64,000 nt of DNA from Anaerotruncus colihominis (GTDB lineage: Bacteria > Bacillota > Clostridia > Oscillospirales > Ruminococcaceae). Positions 25,176 through 32,674 of this stretch are shown here, in pieces. A program made the position numbers and the translations under genes. The notes beneath the pieces were generated by a model. That model was given only the letters and a program-made list of their open reading frames with translations. It searched no databases and had not been told where the DNA came from. The stretch spans positions 597,747 to 661,746 of the forward strand of contig NZ_VIQT01000009.1 of the NCBI RefSeq assembly GCF_010206195.1. The letters run 5' to 3'. Every line of letters begins with the position of its first letter. Positions within the stretch are counted from its first letter, which is position 1.

Positions 25176-25994
25176 TTGAAAAAATCCGCTGTTTTTCTGG
25201 CAGTAATCCTTCTGCTGGCGTTCTGCTCCGTTCCGTGCTTCGCGGAAATCCAATGGCCGCCGCCCAATTACAACATGCCCCGGACTGTGTTAAGCGAATC
25301 GTCTTTTGATTATCTTTCCGAAAGCCTCAAAATCTCATACGGGGCGCTCTCCAGCACGGGGCTTCGGATAGCTGGCGTTGTGTTCTCCGTCTGCCTGATC
25401 TCCGGCATTTTCCTGCGTCTGTTCCTTGATAAGCTGAACCTGTATAACAGCGTCTGGAAACGGGAATTTCACCGCAAAGTCAAGGCCGAGGACAGGCGGC
25501 GCAACCTTGATTCCATTGTTGAAGATCGCGTCGCTGAAATGGAAGTCGGCTTGCTTGCAAAGGCACGTTTCCGGCTGCGCAATCCACTTGCGGATTTGAA
25601 CGAAAAAATCTATCAGCGCGAATTATCCTATCAGGCAGATCAGGCAATCCGCCAACGCCATCCTGAACGCGCTTATGAGGAGGCCATATACAGGCGGCAG
25701 ATTTCAGCGGCGGCGGGTATTGAATTTGTGCGCCGCAATCCGGTTTTGTCCGCTGAAAGCAGGATTTCCAGCCGTGAAAACAATTTTGTTGCCGAAGGGC
25801 TTTTCAGGCAGCGCAATCCAAATTATACGGTGATGCGCAAGGTGGACGACCGGTTCCTGTCAGATGAGGCTGACAAGCAGTACAGGGAACAATTCCCTGA
25901 ACGATATGACCAGCGGCGGGAAATGTACGAAAACCTTTCCCGTGAATACGACGAAGCGCGGCACAGGCGTCCCCGCCGCCGCCGATGGAGGTAA
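25176..25994 (+). CDS. Element membrane protein with long basic/charged tail
   Basis: The TTG at 25176, eight bases after GAGGGGG, gives 272 residues starting with a signal peptide (KKSAVFLAVILLLAFCSVPCFA). A second transmembrane helix (about 62-85) separates a short external loop from a long cytoplasmic region rich in Arg and Glu. That region repeats an R-x-RNP pattern (RFRLRNPLADL, FVRRNPVLSA, LFRQRNPNYT) and ends RHRRPRRRRWR. The repeated motif and helical charge suggest coiled-coil or DNA contact. It may act in virion assembly with the Zot protein. No family is recognised. Confidence 0.72.
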   Translation: MKKSAVFLAVILLLAFCSVPCFAEIQWPPPNYNMPRTVLSESSFDYLSESLKISYGALSSTGLRIAGVVFSVCLISGIFLRLFLDKLNLYNSVWKREFHRKVKAEDRRRNLDSIVEDRVAEMEVGLLAKARFRLRNPLADLNEKIYQRELSYQADQAIRQRHPERAYEEAIYRRQISAAAGIEFVRRNPVLSAESRISSRENNFVAEGLFRQRNPNYTVMRKVDDRFLSDEADKQYREQFPERYDQRREMYENLSREYDEARHRRPRRRRWR

Positions 25995-25999
25995 TACGG

Positions 26000-26461
26000 A
26001 TGCGCAAAAAAAGCCTGATTATCCTTGTAGCCGTGCTGGTCGCGTTTACGCTGTCCGTCCCTGTCCTTGCTGCGGACGGCCAGAGCCGGGGATTTTTTGA
26101 CACGCTCGCAGACATCGGGATGTTTATCCGTGATCTGTTTGTACCGGACGGCAATTATTTCAATGACCAGCTTTCCAGCTTAAACGACCACATCAACAGC
26201 CGCTTTGCGGGGCTGGGGCAGCTTTACCAGATGATCAACGACTTTTTCAGGGTGCTTGCCAGCCCACCCGACATAAGCCTTAGGCTTACAATACCGAACA
26301 ATTTTCTATTTCCCGGCTATCGCGGAACAAGGGTTGACTTCTTTGCATCAGCTCGCCCATATATAGATTTTCTTCGTAATGTTTTAAACGCGAGCGCCTG
26401 CTTGTTTACTGCGATTGCCTGCTATCATAAATTGCGGCATTTCTTCACCGAGGAGGGATAG
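26000..26461 (+). CDS. Element secreted/membrane protein
   Basis: This 153-residue protein starts at the ATG at 26000 behind TGGAGG. A signal peptide (KKSLIILVAVLVAFTLSVPVLA) is followed by an extracytoplasmic domain and a hydrophobic C-terminal segment (NVLNASACLFTAIACYHKL, about 125-145). This organisation resembles the C-terminally anchored minor coat/attachment proteins encoded before gene I/zot in filamentous phages. The sequence itself matches nothing I know. Confidence 0.7.
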   Translation: MRKKSLIILVAVLVAFTLSVPVLAADGQSRGFFDTLADIGMFIRDLFVPDGNYFNDQLSSLNDHINSRFAGLGQLYQMINDFFRVLASPPDISLRLTIPNNFLFPGYRGTRVDFFASARPYIDFLRNVLNASACLFTAIACYHKLRHFFTEEG

Positions 26462-26464
26462 CGC

Positions 26465-26719
26465 GTGATCATTGAGTTTTTCTGCAACATCTTCTTTGCG
26501 CTGGCACACTTTTTAATCAACCTGTTCCCGAAATTCCCCAGCTTCAGCGGCCTGAATATGTCCATGTCGCCGCTGCTCTATGTGATCAAATTCGTCAACA
26601 TGTTTGTATCCGTTTCCCTTCTCAGCCGCTGCGCTATCATCGTGCTGATCGTCTATAATCTCAAATTCGTCTGGTCTATTCTGATGTGGTTAATCCGCAA
26701 GATACCGGGGGTGTCATAA
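26465..26719 (+). CDS. Element membrane protein, pVI-like position
   Basis: This 84-residue, very hydrophobic protein starts at a GTG behind GAGGAGGG. Two or three transmembrane stretches are visible (FFCNIFFALAHFLINLF, YVIKFVNMFVSVSLL, CAIIVLIVYNLKFVWSILMWL). It lies immediately before the Zot gene and shares a TAATG junction with it, the place occupied by gene VI in Ff phages. The gVI comparison is by position and hydrophobicity only. Confidence 0.7.
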   Translation: MIIEFFCNIFFALAHFLINLFPKFPSFSGLNMSMSPLLYVIKFVNMFVSVSLLSRCAIIVLIVYNLKFVWSILMWLIRKIPGVS

Positions 26720-27579
26720 TGATTGATTTGGGTTCTGTGGTTGGAAACATGTTCGCGCCAATCGGCGCTTTTCTCGGTCTGGTTATTAAAATCATCGTCT
26801 GCGGCGGCTGTGCGCTCCTGTTTGGCGCGCTGGCCTATTTCTTCATCCGGTATCATTTTAACCCTCTGCGGCTGCGTGTGGACGATCTGCGCGCGCCGTA
26901 CATTAAAAACAAATGGCTTGATCTGTTCCGCTGGCTGCTCGTTGATTTCCTTGAACGCGACCTGCACCGGGGCGAATTCAACGAATATGGTTTCACGTTT
27001 TATGTAGGCCGCCAGGGCGCGGGCAAAACCATTTCCATGGTGCGGTATCTGGAGCTGATGAAAGAGAAGTACCCCAAATGCATCATTGTAACCAACTTTG
27101 CTTATTACCGCTCCGACCATATTATGACCGACTGGCGGGACATGCTGACGCTTCGCAACGGCACGGACGGGATTATCTTTGCAATCGATGAAATCCATTC
27201 GGAGTATTCGGCCAAAAGCTGGAACGACGTGCCGGAATCGCTTCTTTCCGAGGTATCCCAGCAGCGCAAGCAGCGGGTGAAGATTGTGGCGACGGCGCAG
27301 TTTTTTACACGGGTCGCAAAGCCTTTGCGCGAACAGGCCGCGACGGTGGTTAGCTGCTCCACCTGGGCGGGACGGCTGACCAGAAACCGCGAATACGATG
27401 CACTCCAATATGCCATGGTCATTGAAAACCCGGTTGCGGTCAAACGCAAGGTCAAACCGCTGCGCAAGGCAAGCTTTGTGCAGTCCGACGCTTTGCGTGC
27501 CTGCTATGATACCTTTGAAAAGATTCGGCGCATGGAAAAAATACAATTCTCCCCGCGTAAAGACCGTGGGGACAATTAA
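26719..27579 (+). CDS. Zot/pI-type filamentous phage assembly ATPase
   Basis: This 286-residue protein has an N-terminal membrane segment (GAFLGLVIKIIVCGGCALLFGALAYFFI, about 17-44). A P-loop NTPase follows: Walker A GRQGAGKT near 99, Walker B IIFAIDEIHSEYSA near 155, and a QQRKQRVKIVATAQFFTRV sensor region near 185. This is the zonular-occludens-toxin (Zot) fold that filamentous phages use to extrude virions, and it is the hallmark gene for calling this element an inovirus. The membrane helix is N-terminal, unlike in Ff pI where it follows the ATPase. Its start overlaps the previous stop by one base. Confidence 0.9.
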   Translation: MIDLGSVVGNMFAPIGAFLGLVIKIIVCGGCALLFGALAYFFIRYHFNPLRLRVDDLRAPYIKNKWLDLFRWLLVDFLERDLHRGEFNEYGFTFYVGRQGAGKTISMVRYLELMKEKYPKCIIVTNFAYYRSDHIMTDWRDMLTLRNGTDGIIFAIDEIHSEYSAKSWNDVPESLLSEVSQQRKQRVKIVATAQFFTRVAKPLREQAATVVSCSTWAGRLTRNREYDALQYAMVIENPVAVKRKVKPLRKASFVQSDALRACYDTFEKIRRMEKIQFSPRKDRGDN

Positions 27580-27620
27580 CGCAAGACAGCCGCCCCGGCC
27601 GGGGCGGCTGTCATTTTCCT

Positions 27621-27878
27621 TTATGGCCTAAATGGATATACGCTTTCATTTGGCAAGCTGTCGTAAAGCTGTACCCAGTAGCCGGGCATCTTCTCCCACA
27701 TTTGGCGGCGCACGTCGAATTCGGCTGTTACTTCCGATTCCACGACGGAGCATGGCACGCCGTTGATCTGCTTCTTGCGGACATGCTTTTCGATTCGTTC
27801 CAGCTTTTGCGTCAGGTAATTATACCGGTATTCGCAGCGTTTGGCGGGGTAAATATCGCTATATACGGGTTCATTCAT
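27621..27878 (-). CDS. Element hypothetical protein, opposite strand
   Basis: This 85-residue protein starts behind GAAAGGAAA. It is Tyr-rich (YSDIYPAKRCEYRYNYLTQKLERIEKHVRKK, MPGYWVQLYDSLP) and includes one long charged helix. No motif is recognised. It follows the MazG-like gene with an eight-base overlap, and together they form a small minus-strand operon facing the structural genes, a typical place for regulatory or superinfection genes. Confidence 0.65.
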   Translation of the reverse strand: MNEPVYSDIYPAKRCEYRYNYLTQKLERIEKHVRKKQINGVPCSVVESEVTAEFDVRRQMWEKMPGYWVQLYDSLPNESVYPFRP

Positions 27879-28173
27879 GGCAATTTCCTTTCAGATTCTC
27901 AAGTCTCTTAGCCAAACGCTCAAGTTTGTACTTTTCCTCCTGCGTGGTATCTCCATAGATCAAACGCATCTGGTCTATCATGATCTGTACGTCCGCAATT
28001 TCCTCCCGGATATTCGTCAGCTCGTGTTCATTACAGGTTTGTCCAAACCGGTCATTCCTGCGGTATTTCAGCAGCGCCTTGGTCAATTCGCTGCATTCTT
28101 CTATGCAGATGTCGGTCTGTGCATCCTTCCCATAGGCCGCAATGGCTTGCTTTATGATTTCGTTTCTATTCAT
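27871..28173 (-). CDS. MazG-like nucleotide pyrophosphohydrolase
   Basis: This 100-residue all-helical protein starts at the ATG at 28173 behind AAGGAG. The IEECSELTKALLK and NIREEIADVQIMIDQM helices supply the ExxE and ExxD metal-binding pattern of the MazG-like/dUTPase-like NTP pyrophosphatases, small versions of which are common in phages. It would hydrolyse (d)NTPs, perhaps to clean the nucleotide pool or blunt host (p)ppGpp signalling. Substrate is unknown. Confidence 0.78.
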   Translation of the reverse strand: MNRNEIIKQAIAAYGKDAQTDICIEECSELTKALLKYRRNDRFGQTCNEHELTNIREEIADVQIMIDQMRLIYGDTTQEEKYKLERLAKRLENLKGNCHE

Positions 28174-28227
28174 GTTTTCCACTCCTTATTTGTTGACAAA
28201 ATTCGATTGATTTGCTATTATTTGGGT

Positions 28228-28423
28228 GGATAAAGAAACCGCCTTTTTGCTATTGGTTAAAGGTTGTGCTTTATTCCGCTATCCGCAGATACCATGTGCC
28301 GTCATGGTATCTACAGAAGTAGCGGTTTTGCGGGTTTGCCATGATAAAACACAGCAGGTCGTAAAGCCGTTTGCTTTGCACATTCTCACCGCCTTTCTTT
28401 TTTAGAGGGCGGTTTCTTTATCC
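28228..28423. repeat. 16-bp perfect inverted repeat enclosing a small ORF
   Basis: GGATAAAGAAACCGCC at 28228-28243 recurs inverted at 28408-28423. Between the arms lies a further perfect 9-bp hairpin (GATACCATG...CATGGTATC, about 28288-28311) and the 36-codon frame at 28271-28381. As single-stranded phage DNA, the whole segment would fold into a branched hairpin, a common form for packaging or replication signals. Confidence 0.65.
28271..28381 (-). CDS. Possible 36-residue protein
   Basis: A GTG start at 28381 follows AGGCGGTGAGAAT. The frame reads QSKRLYDLLCFIMANPQN, then RYFCRYHDGTWYLRIAE. The amphipathic start and the YHDGTWYLR hairpin look protein-like, but the DNA also folds, so the frame may be incidental. 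Nothing similar is recognised. Confidence 0.35.
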   Translation of the reverse strand: MQSKRLYDLLCFIMANPQNRYFCRYHDGTWYLRIAE

Positions 28424-28470
28424 GTGCTTACCCCGTCCCCCAAGCTTGGAGTTGCCCCGTCGCCGGGGGT

Positions 28471-28493
28471 GGAGGGGCTTGCCCCTCCTTGTT
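28471..28493 (+). terminator. GC-rich hairpin with T-rich tail
   Basis: GGAGGGGC-TT-GCCCCTCC is followed by TTGTTT. It lies between the opposing module and the transposase and could end transcripts coming from the left. Confidence 0.5.
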
Positions 28494-28521
28494 TACAAGG
28501 AGGCCGCAGGCGCGGCGGACA

Positions 28522-28632
28522 GTCAATAGACCGTGGGTTACAAAATGGTTACAAATGCGTTTTCGCACGCTCTGACAGGCTTTTCAAACGCCTTCATTTG
28601 TAACTGTTTTGTAATCCGCGAAAGCTATTGAC
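28522..28632. other. Large imperfect palindrome with iterons, candidate phage origin
   Basis: GTCAATAG (28522) pairs with CTATTGAC (28625). Inside it, the 22-base left arm at 28536 (two GGTTACAAA iterons) pairs with the 23-base right arm at 28595, with about three mismatches. About 36 unpaired bases form the centre. Repeated TTACAAA units arranged as a palindrome next to a non-coding region suggest a replication origin, packaging signal or transposase-binding end. No experiment or family match backs a choice among these. Confidence 0.45.
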
Positions 28633-28717
28633 GGTTTGCCAAGCCTGTGGTACAAGCGCCTGCCCCATTCGATGAAAGGATGAGGCAGGAACACAATCGG
28701 CATGTAACGGCGACGGG

Positions 28718-29770
28718 GTGAATGTTTTGAAGGGTACGGGGACTTTTCGTCATTTAGGATATGCGGACAGGATTAAGATTGAGGCGTTACGGAAAACGGG
28801 GACATGCGTTAAAGAGATTGCGGCGCATATCGGCTGTTCTGTCAGTACGGTCTATCGGGAACTGAAACGGGGGAACTACAAACGGTTAACCTCCGAATGG
28901 GAGACGGTATCTGCTTACAGCGCGGACATTGCACAGCGGGACTATGATTACAAGGCCACAGCCAAGGGTGCGCAGCTTAAAATCGGGGATGACCATGCCT
29001 TTGCGGCGTACATAGAAGGAAAGATCATTTCCGAGCGGTATTCCCCGGCTGCTGTGTTGGGAGAAATCCGGGCGCGGGGGCTGGCTTTTCAGACGACGGT
29101 CTGCGTTAAAACGCTGTACAACTACATTGACCGGCGCGTATTCCTGCGGCTCTCCAACGAACACTTGCCGCGCCGCAAGGATTCCAGGCGGCCATATTGC
29201 AAGGTTCATGTCAGGACAAAAAAGCCCCTATGCCAAGGCATAGAGGCTCGACCGGCTGATATCCAGCGGCGTATTGAGATTGGCCATTGGGAAATGGATA
29301 CGGTCATAGGCAAGGCCAAGGGGAAAGGACAGGTTTTGCTTGTGCTGACGGAACGCTTTACCCGGCAGGAAATTATTATGAAGCTGCGGCATAAGACGAC
29401 AGCCGAGGTTGTCCATGCGCTTAACCGCCTTGAACGCAGGTATGGGCGGCGGTTCTCTTTGCTTTTTAAAAGCATCACGGTTGACAATGGCTCCGAATTT
29501 ATGGATTGTGCGGGGATGGAAAAGTCTTACTGCTCAAAATCCCCGCGGACAAAGATTTACTATTGTCACCCCTATTCCGCTTGGGAGCGCGGCTCCAATG
29601 AGAACGCAAACGCGATGATTCGGCGTTTTATACCCAAGGGGACGCCGATAGAGGGCTACAGCGAGCAGGACATCCAACGCATTCAGGATTGGATGAACCG
29701 CTACCCCCGCAAGATTCTTGATTACAAATGCTCTGACGACCTTTTTCTTGCCCACCTGAAAACCTTATGA
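28718..29770 (+). CDS. IS30-family DDE transposase inside prophage
   Basis: This protein of about 350 residues has an N-terminal HTH (TCVKEIAAHIGCSVSTVYRELKRG, residues 27-50) and an RNase H-like core. The catalytic triad is visible: Asp in GHWEMDTVIGKAKG near 194, Asp in ITVDNGSEF near 250 and Glu in WERGSNENANAMIRRFIPKGT near 290. It is full length. It starts at a GTG (28718; a TTG at 28727 is possible). The next gene begins 14-24 bases after its stop, leaving no room for an IS right end, so it seems to be a resident gene of the element and a candidate integrase rather than an ordinary IS. Confidence 0.9.
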   Translation: MNVLKGTGTFRHLGYADRIKIEALRKTGTCVKEIAAHIGCSVSTVYRELKRGNYKRLTSEWETVSAYSADIAQRDYDYKATAKGAQLKIGDDHAFAAYIEGKIISERYSPAAVLGEIRARGLAFQTTVCVKTLYNYIDRRVFLRLSNEHLPRRKDSRRPYCKVHVRTKKPLCQGIEARPADIQRRIEIGHWEMDTVIGKAKGKGQVLLVLTERFTRQEIIMKLRHKTTAEVVHALNRLERRYGRRFSLLFKSITVDNGSEFMDCAGMEKSYCSKSPRTKIYYCHPYSAWERGSNENANAMIRRFIPKGTPIEGYSEQDIQRIQDWMNRYPRKILDYKCSDDLFLAHLKTL

Positions 29771-29784
29771 CTGTTTGAGGATGT

Positions 29785-30240
29785 GTGACAGCTATGCCGA
29801 GTTTGCCAAGATTGAATGAAGAAATGGTTAACGAAATATTCTTTTCCAACTTTTTGAAAGTTGTCCTGCCGTTTGCGATTACGATGATTGTTTTTATGAT
29901 CATTCGTATCTTATTTCGCAGGGCGTTTTGGGATATGCCAAAGGTAAAGGCGATTGTTGATGCTGTTCTCGTTTTGATCTTCCTTCTGGTATGTGTTGTT
30001 TTTGTGTGGCCTTTGGTCAGGTATTTGATTGAAACGAATGATATTCCGGACGGTGACGTATTTATGAATGAGGACGGGACGCCATATGAATATGATGCTT
30101 CTACGGAATGGTTTGACATGGCATCCGGTATTGAGTTTCACGACCCGTTCGACCCGGAGAATTGGCCGGATGCTGCGTCCGGGGTTGAATCTGATGCGTC
30201 CACACGATCGGACGATTATGACGCATCTTTGACGGAATAA
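29785..30240 (+). CDS. Element membrane protein with DPF-motif tail
   Basis: The frame is 151 residues from a GTG; an ATG at 29794 gives 148, and spacing to TGAGG is poor for both. Two hydrophobic segments (about 25-45 and 60-82) are followed by an acidic tail containing STEWFDMASGIEFHDPFDPENWPDAASG. The WFD-ASG-EFHDPF motif is shared with the C-terminus of the MucBP protein at 23763. That ties this gene, beyond the transposase, to the same element. Function unknown. Confidence 0.7.
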   Translation: MTAMPSLPRLNEEMVNEIFFSNFLKVVLPFAITMIVFMIIRILFRRAFWDMPKVKAIVDAVLVLIFLLVCVVFVWPLVRYLIETNDIPDGDVFMNEDGTPYEYDASTEWFDMASGIEFHDPFDPENWPDAASGVESDASTRSDDYDASLTE

Positions 30241-30277
30241 TACCATTGAGTTTCTATAGACGCAGAACATCATAAAA

Positions 30278-30313
30278 AAGGTTGAGGGGCAAGTATGCCC
30301 TTCAACCTTTTTC
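30278..30313 (+). terminator. Terminator at right end of element
   Basis: AAAAGGTTGA(A/G)GGGCA pairs across AGTA with TGCCCTTCAACCTTTTT. It lies 38 bases after the last element gene. Confidence 0.85.
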
Positions 30314-30633
30314 CTATTTTATGGATACCTCTTTTGTTGAAATTGAACGAACTTTTAAATTTCCACTACTTTTTTCGCAATTTCACTTGCAATTCACCCA
30401 AAATTTCCAAGCAACATCAATGAAAACGCCCCGTGAAATCACAGGGCATTTTCATAGGGAAACTATATTTGTCTTGCAGAATAAATTATATCAAATTTTT
30501 TCTGTTCTGGCAATGCCGATTGGTACTGGTACTATGTGCAAATCTGTAAAGCCGATTATTCACGGGTACGTCCACTGAAACATAGACTGAATCAGGCGGT
30601 ATTCAAGCCGCTCAAATACAGGAGAAATGTACT
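30314..30633. other. Intergenic region with right prophage boundary
   Basis: No gene is seen here. The stretch is AT-rich and holds the right 14-bp repeat at 30399, a hairpin at 30421-30452 (AAAACGCCC...GGGCATTTT) that could terminate either way, and the leader of the lysozyme gene with AGGAGAAAT before its ATG. Confidence 0.5.
30399..30412 (+). repeat. Right 14-bp direct repeat of prophage (attR-like)
   Basis: CAAAATTTCCAAGC is identical to 18917-18930 and lies in the same orientation. The flanks differ immediately on both sides, so the shared core is exactly 14 bp. Confidence 0.65.
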
Positions 30634-31596
30634 ATGAGAAAACAAGGTATCGACGTATCCTATGTACAGGGCGCCATCGACTGGCCCGCCGTCACGGCTG
30701 ACTTTGCGATGATCCGCGCCTGTTACGGATGGGATAATGATCGGCAGATTGATAGTAGGCTTTATGAAAACGCGCGCGGCGCCAAAGATAACGGCATCCC
30801 ATACGGCCTGTTCCACTATTCCTACGCACGCACACCCGACGATGCGCTCAGGGAAGCAGATTTCTTCCTGCGTGTTATCAAAGGACTCCAGCCGGAATAT
30901 CCGGTCGCCTACGACTTTGAGGAGCCGTTCCAGATCGGCGGGTCGCGCGGCGGCGTCAGCTATGCGGGCATGGAACCGGCGCAGCAGTTGGCGATTATCG
31001 ACGCGTTTTTGCAGCGTGTCGAACAGGCCGGTTACTTTGCGGCGATCTATATGCCTGCTGCGGCTCTGACACGGCTTTACCGCTACGCGCCCGCGCGTAT
31101 TGCGCGCTACGCGGTCTGGGTCGCGCATATCGGCGCAGCGTCCCCATCCTATCCCGGCAATGTGGGAATCTGGCAACATAGCTGGACCGGCCGCGTTCCC
31201 GGTATCGCGGTGGATGTCGACCTCGATTACGCCTATCAGGATTTTCCGGCCATCATCCGTGCCGCGGGGCTTAATCATCTCGATCCGCTGCCCGAACCAG
31301 ATCCCGAACCGGATCCCGAGCCGGATCCTGAGCCAGATCCCGAACCGGATCCTGAACCCGAGCCGGATCCCGAACCGGATCCTGAGCCGGATCCCGAACC
31401 GGATCCCGAGCCGGATCCTGAGCCGGATCCCGAACCGGATCCTGAACCCGAGCCAGATCCCGAACCCGAGCCGGATCCCGAGCCGGAACCAAATCCCGGA
31501 GGCGGCGGCTGCCTAATCTTTGGGTTTCTTGGCATCATCACCGGCGCGGTTCGAACTGCATTCCGTTCTGTAAGGCGCTTCTTTACAAGACGCTGA
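30634..31596 (+). CDS. GH25 lysozyme with acidic-proline linker and cationic tail
   Basis: This 320-residue protein starts behind AGGAGAAAT. Residues 1-210 are a GH25 muramidase: [32 protein letters not shown] (catalytic Asp/Glu region), [20 protein letters not shown] and VDVDLDYAY. Residues about 215-290 are DPEP repeats whose DNA contains about eleven GGATCC sites. The last 30 residues ([19 protein letters not shown] then [10 protein letters not shown]) form a hydrophobic-then-Arg-rich amphipathic tail. There is no signal peptide. It would cleave peptidoglycan. It lies just outside the right repeat, so host or phage ownership is open. Confidence 0.88.
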   Translation: MRKQGIDVSYVQGAIDWPAVTADFAMIRACYGWDNDRQIDSRLYENARGAKDNGIPYGLFHYSYARTPDDALREADFFLRVIKGLQPEYPVAYDFEEPFQIGGSRGGVSYAGMEPAQQLAIIDAFLQRVEQAGYFAAIYMPAAALTRLYRYAPARIARYAVWVAHIGAASPSYPGNVGIWQHSWTGRVPGIAVDVDLDYAYQDFPAIIRAAGLNHLDPLPEPDPEPDPEPDPEPDPEPDPEPEPDPEPDPEPDPEPDPEPDPEPDPEPDPEPEPDPEPEPDPEPEPNPGGGGCLIFGFLGIITGAVRTAFRSVRRFFTRR

Positions 31597-31608
31597 CTCA
31601 CAGACCCA

Positions 31609-31643
31609 AAGCGCCGCTGTACCTTTACGGCACGGCGGCGCTT
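31609..31643. terminator. Convergent terminator, lysozyme / xdhC
   Basis: A 9-bp stem AAGCGCCGC...GCGGCGCTT with partial internal pairing lies between the ends of two convergent genes. Confidence 0.55.
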
Positions 31644-31645
31644 AC

Positions 31646-32674
31646 CTATTGAATCGGTTCAAGCAGCACAGTCGTAATCCCGCCGCAGACCATACCAGCC
31701 TTACCCGCATCCTGATTGGTCATATCACATTCCACCAGACGCGGGGCGCCGGAATCCAGCACTTCACGTGTCAAAGCCATAACCCGCGCTTCCCCTGCGC
31801 CCCCTCCGATCGTTCCGAACAATCGTTCTCCATCGGTCAGCAGCTTTGCGCCAACTGCGCGCGGCGCTGAACCGCGCTTTGAAATAACCGTAGCAAGCAT
31901 CATTGGAACGCCCTGTGCCAATTCGGCGAGTGCAGCGCGGTCAAACCCATCGCCGGCGCGGCCGCTGCGCACCTGAATCAGCTGCGCGGCGATACATACG
32001 GCAATCTCCGCAGGCGCCTGCGCACCGATCCGCAGACCAATCGGCGCATAGACACGGTCAAGCAGCTCCCTGGCATAGCCGGAACGCTCCATCTGCTCCA
32101 TAACAACGGAAACCTTTTTCCGGCTGCCGATCATACCGCAATAAGCAAACCGGCCGCGATCCAGAACCTTTTGCAGGCAGCCGCGATCATGCAGATGGCC
32201 GTTCGTAACAATAACATAATACATTTCATCGGACCGTTCCATCGTATCAAGCGCCTGCTCAAACGGGGCGCAGATGACCTCGCGCACAGCCAGAAAGCGC
32301 TCGCGGTTTGCAAATTCCGGGCGATCGTCGATCACAGTCACATCAAAGTCAAGCAGCGCGCCAATTTCGGCCAGCGGCTTTGCGATATGGCCGCCGCCGC
32401 AGATTACAAGCTGCTGGTGCGGTGAAACCTGCTCAAAAAACACGCGGACACCGTCTACGTCTGCCATGCAGGGCAAAGCGCCCTGCGGCAGTTCTGCGGC
32501 AGCCCGCTCCCAGAAGGGGCGCCGCGCCTCGTCATCAAAAGTAAGACAGCCGTCATCCAAAAGCGCCTTATACGTTTCAAAGCGTCCGTCCTTTTCAATC
32601 AGAGCGGTCATCAGGATACCGCTTTTACCCATATCCAACAAATTGGAAATCGCACGATAAAATGCACGCCTCAC
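31646..32674 (-). CDS. XdhC-family molybdoenzyme maturation factor
   Basis: This 342-residue protein has a Rossmann-type XdhC domain at about 85-210 (LVICGGGHIAKPLAEIGALLDF, YVIVTNGHLHDRG, CGMIGSRKK). An XdhC/CoxI segment comes after it (MLATVISKRGSAPRAVGAKL, GTIGGGAGEARV, CDMTNQDAGKAGMVCGG). This is the reverse of the classic XdhC order and fits the XdhC-related maturation factors found near selenium-dependent molybdenum hydroxylases. It probably inserts or protects sulfur/selenium on the molybdenum cofactor. Its GTG start overlaps the stop of yqeB. Confidence 0.88.
   Translation of the reverse strand: MRRAFYRAISNLLDMGKSGILMTALIEKDGRFETYKALLDDGCLTFDDEARRPFWERAAAELPQGALPCMADVDGVRVFFEQVSPHQQLVICGGGHIAKPLAEIGALLDFDVTVIDDRPEFANRERFLAVREVICAPFEQALDTMERSDEMYYVIVTNGHLHDRGCLQKVLDRGRFAYCGMIGSRKKVSVVMEQMERSGYARELLDRVYAPIGLRIGAQAPAEIAVCIAAQLIQVRSGRAGDGFDRAALAELAQGVPMMLATVISKRGSAPRAVGAKLLTDGERLFGTIGGGAGEARVMALTREVLDSGAPRLVECDMTNQDAGKAGMVCGGITTVLLEPIQ

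Larger units (their letters stand above)
18917..30412 (+). mobile_element. Integrated inovirus-like (filamentous phage) element
   Basis: This 11.5-kb block, bounded by a 14-bp direct repeat, has the module order of a filamentous phage. In order: small proteins, rolling-circle Rep (19926), a run of very small one-transmembrane proteins including three coat-like paralogues (21213-21834), two secreted spike-like proteins (22333, 23763), four more membrane proteins, and a Zot/pI-type ATPase (26719). Then come a short opposing module (27621-28381), an inverted-repeat-rich non-coding region, an IS30-type transposase (28718) and a final membrane protein (29785). Nearly all genes run on the plus strand with tight or overlapping junctions. 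No secretin is present, as expected for a single-membrane host. Confidence 0.85.

Noticed and set aside
28718-29770. Ordinary IS30 insertion sequence
   Set aside because: No terminal inverted repeats were found bracketing the gene, and element genes abut it, so I list it as an element gene instead.
18917-30412. XerCD/dif-type integration
   Set aside because: The 14-bp repeat and its flanks do not resemble the Firmicutes dif consensus, and no dif-like 28-mer was seen at either border.
31271-31601. Repeat array with many GGATCC sites, possible CRISPR or satellite
   Set aside because: It encodes the DPEP linker of the lysozyme in frame, with no spacers.
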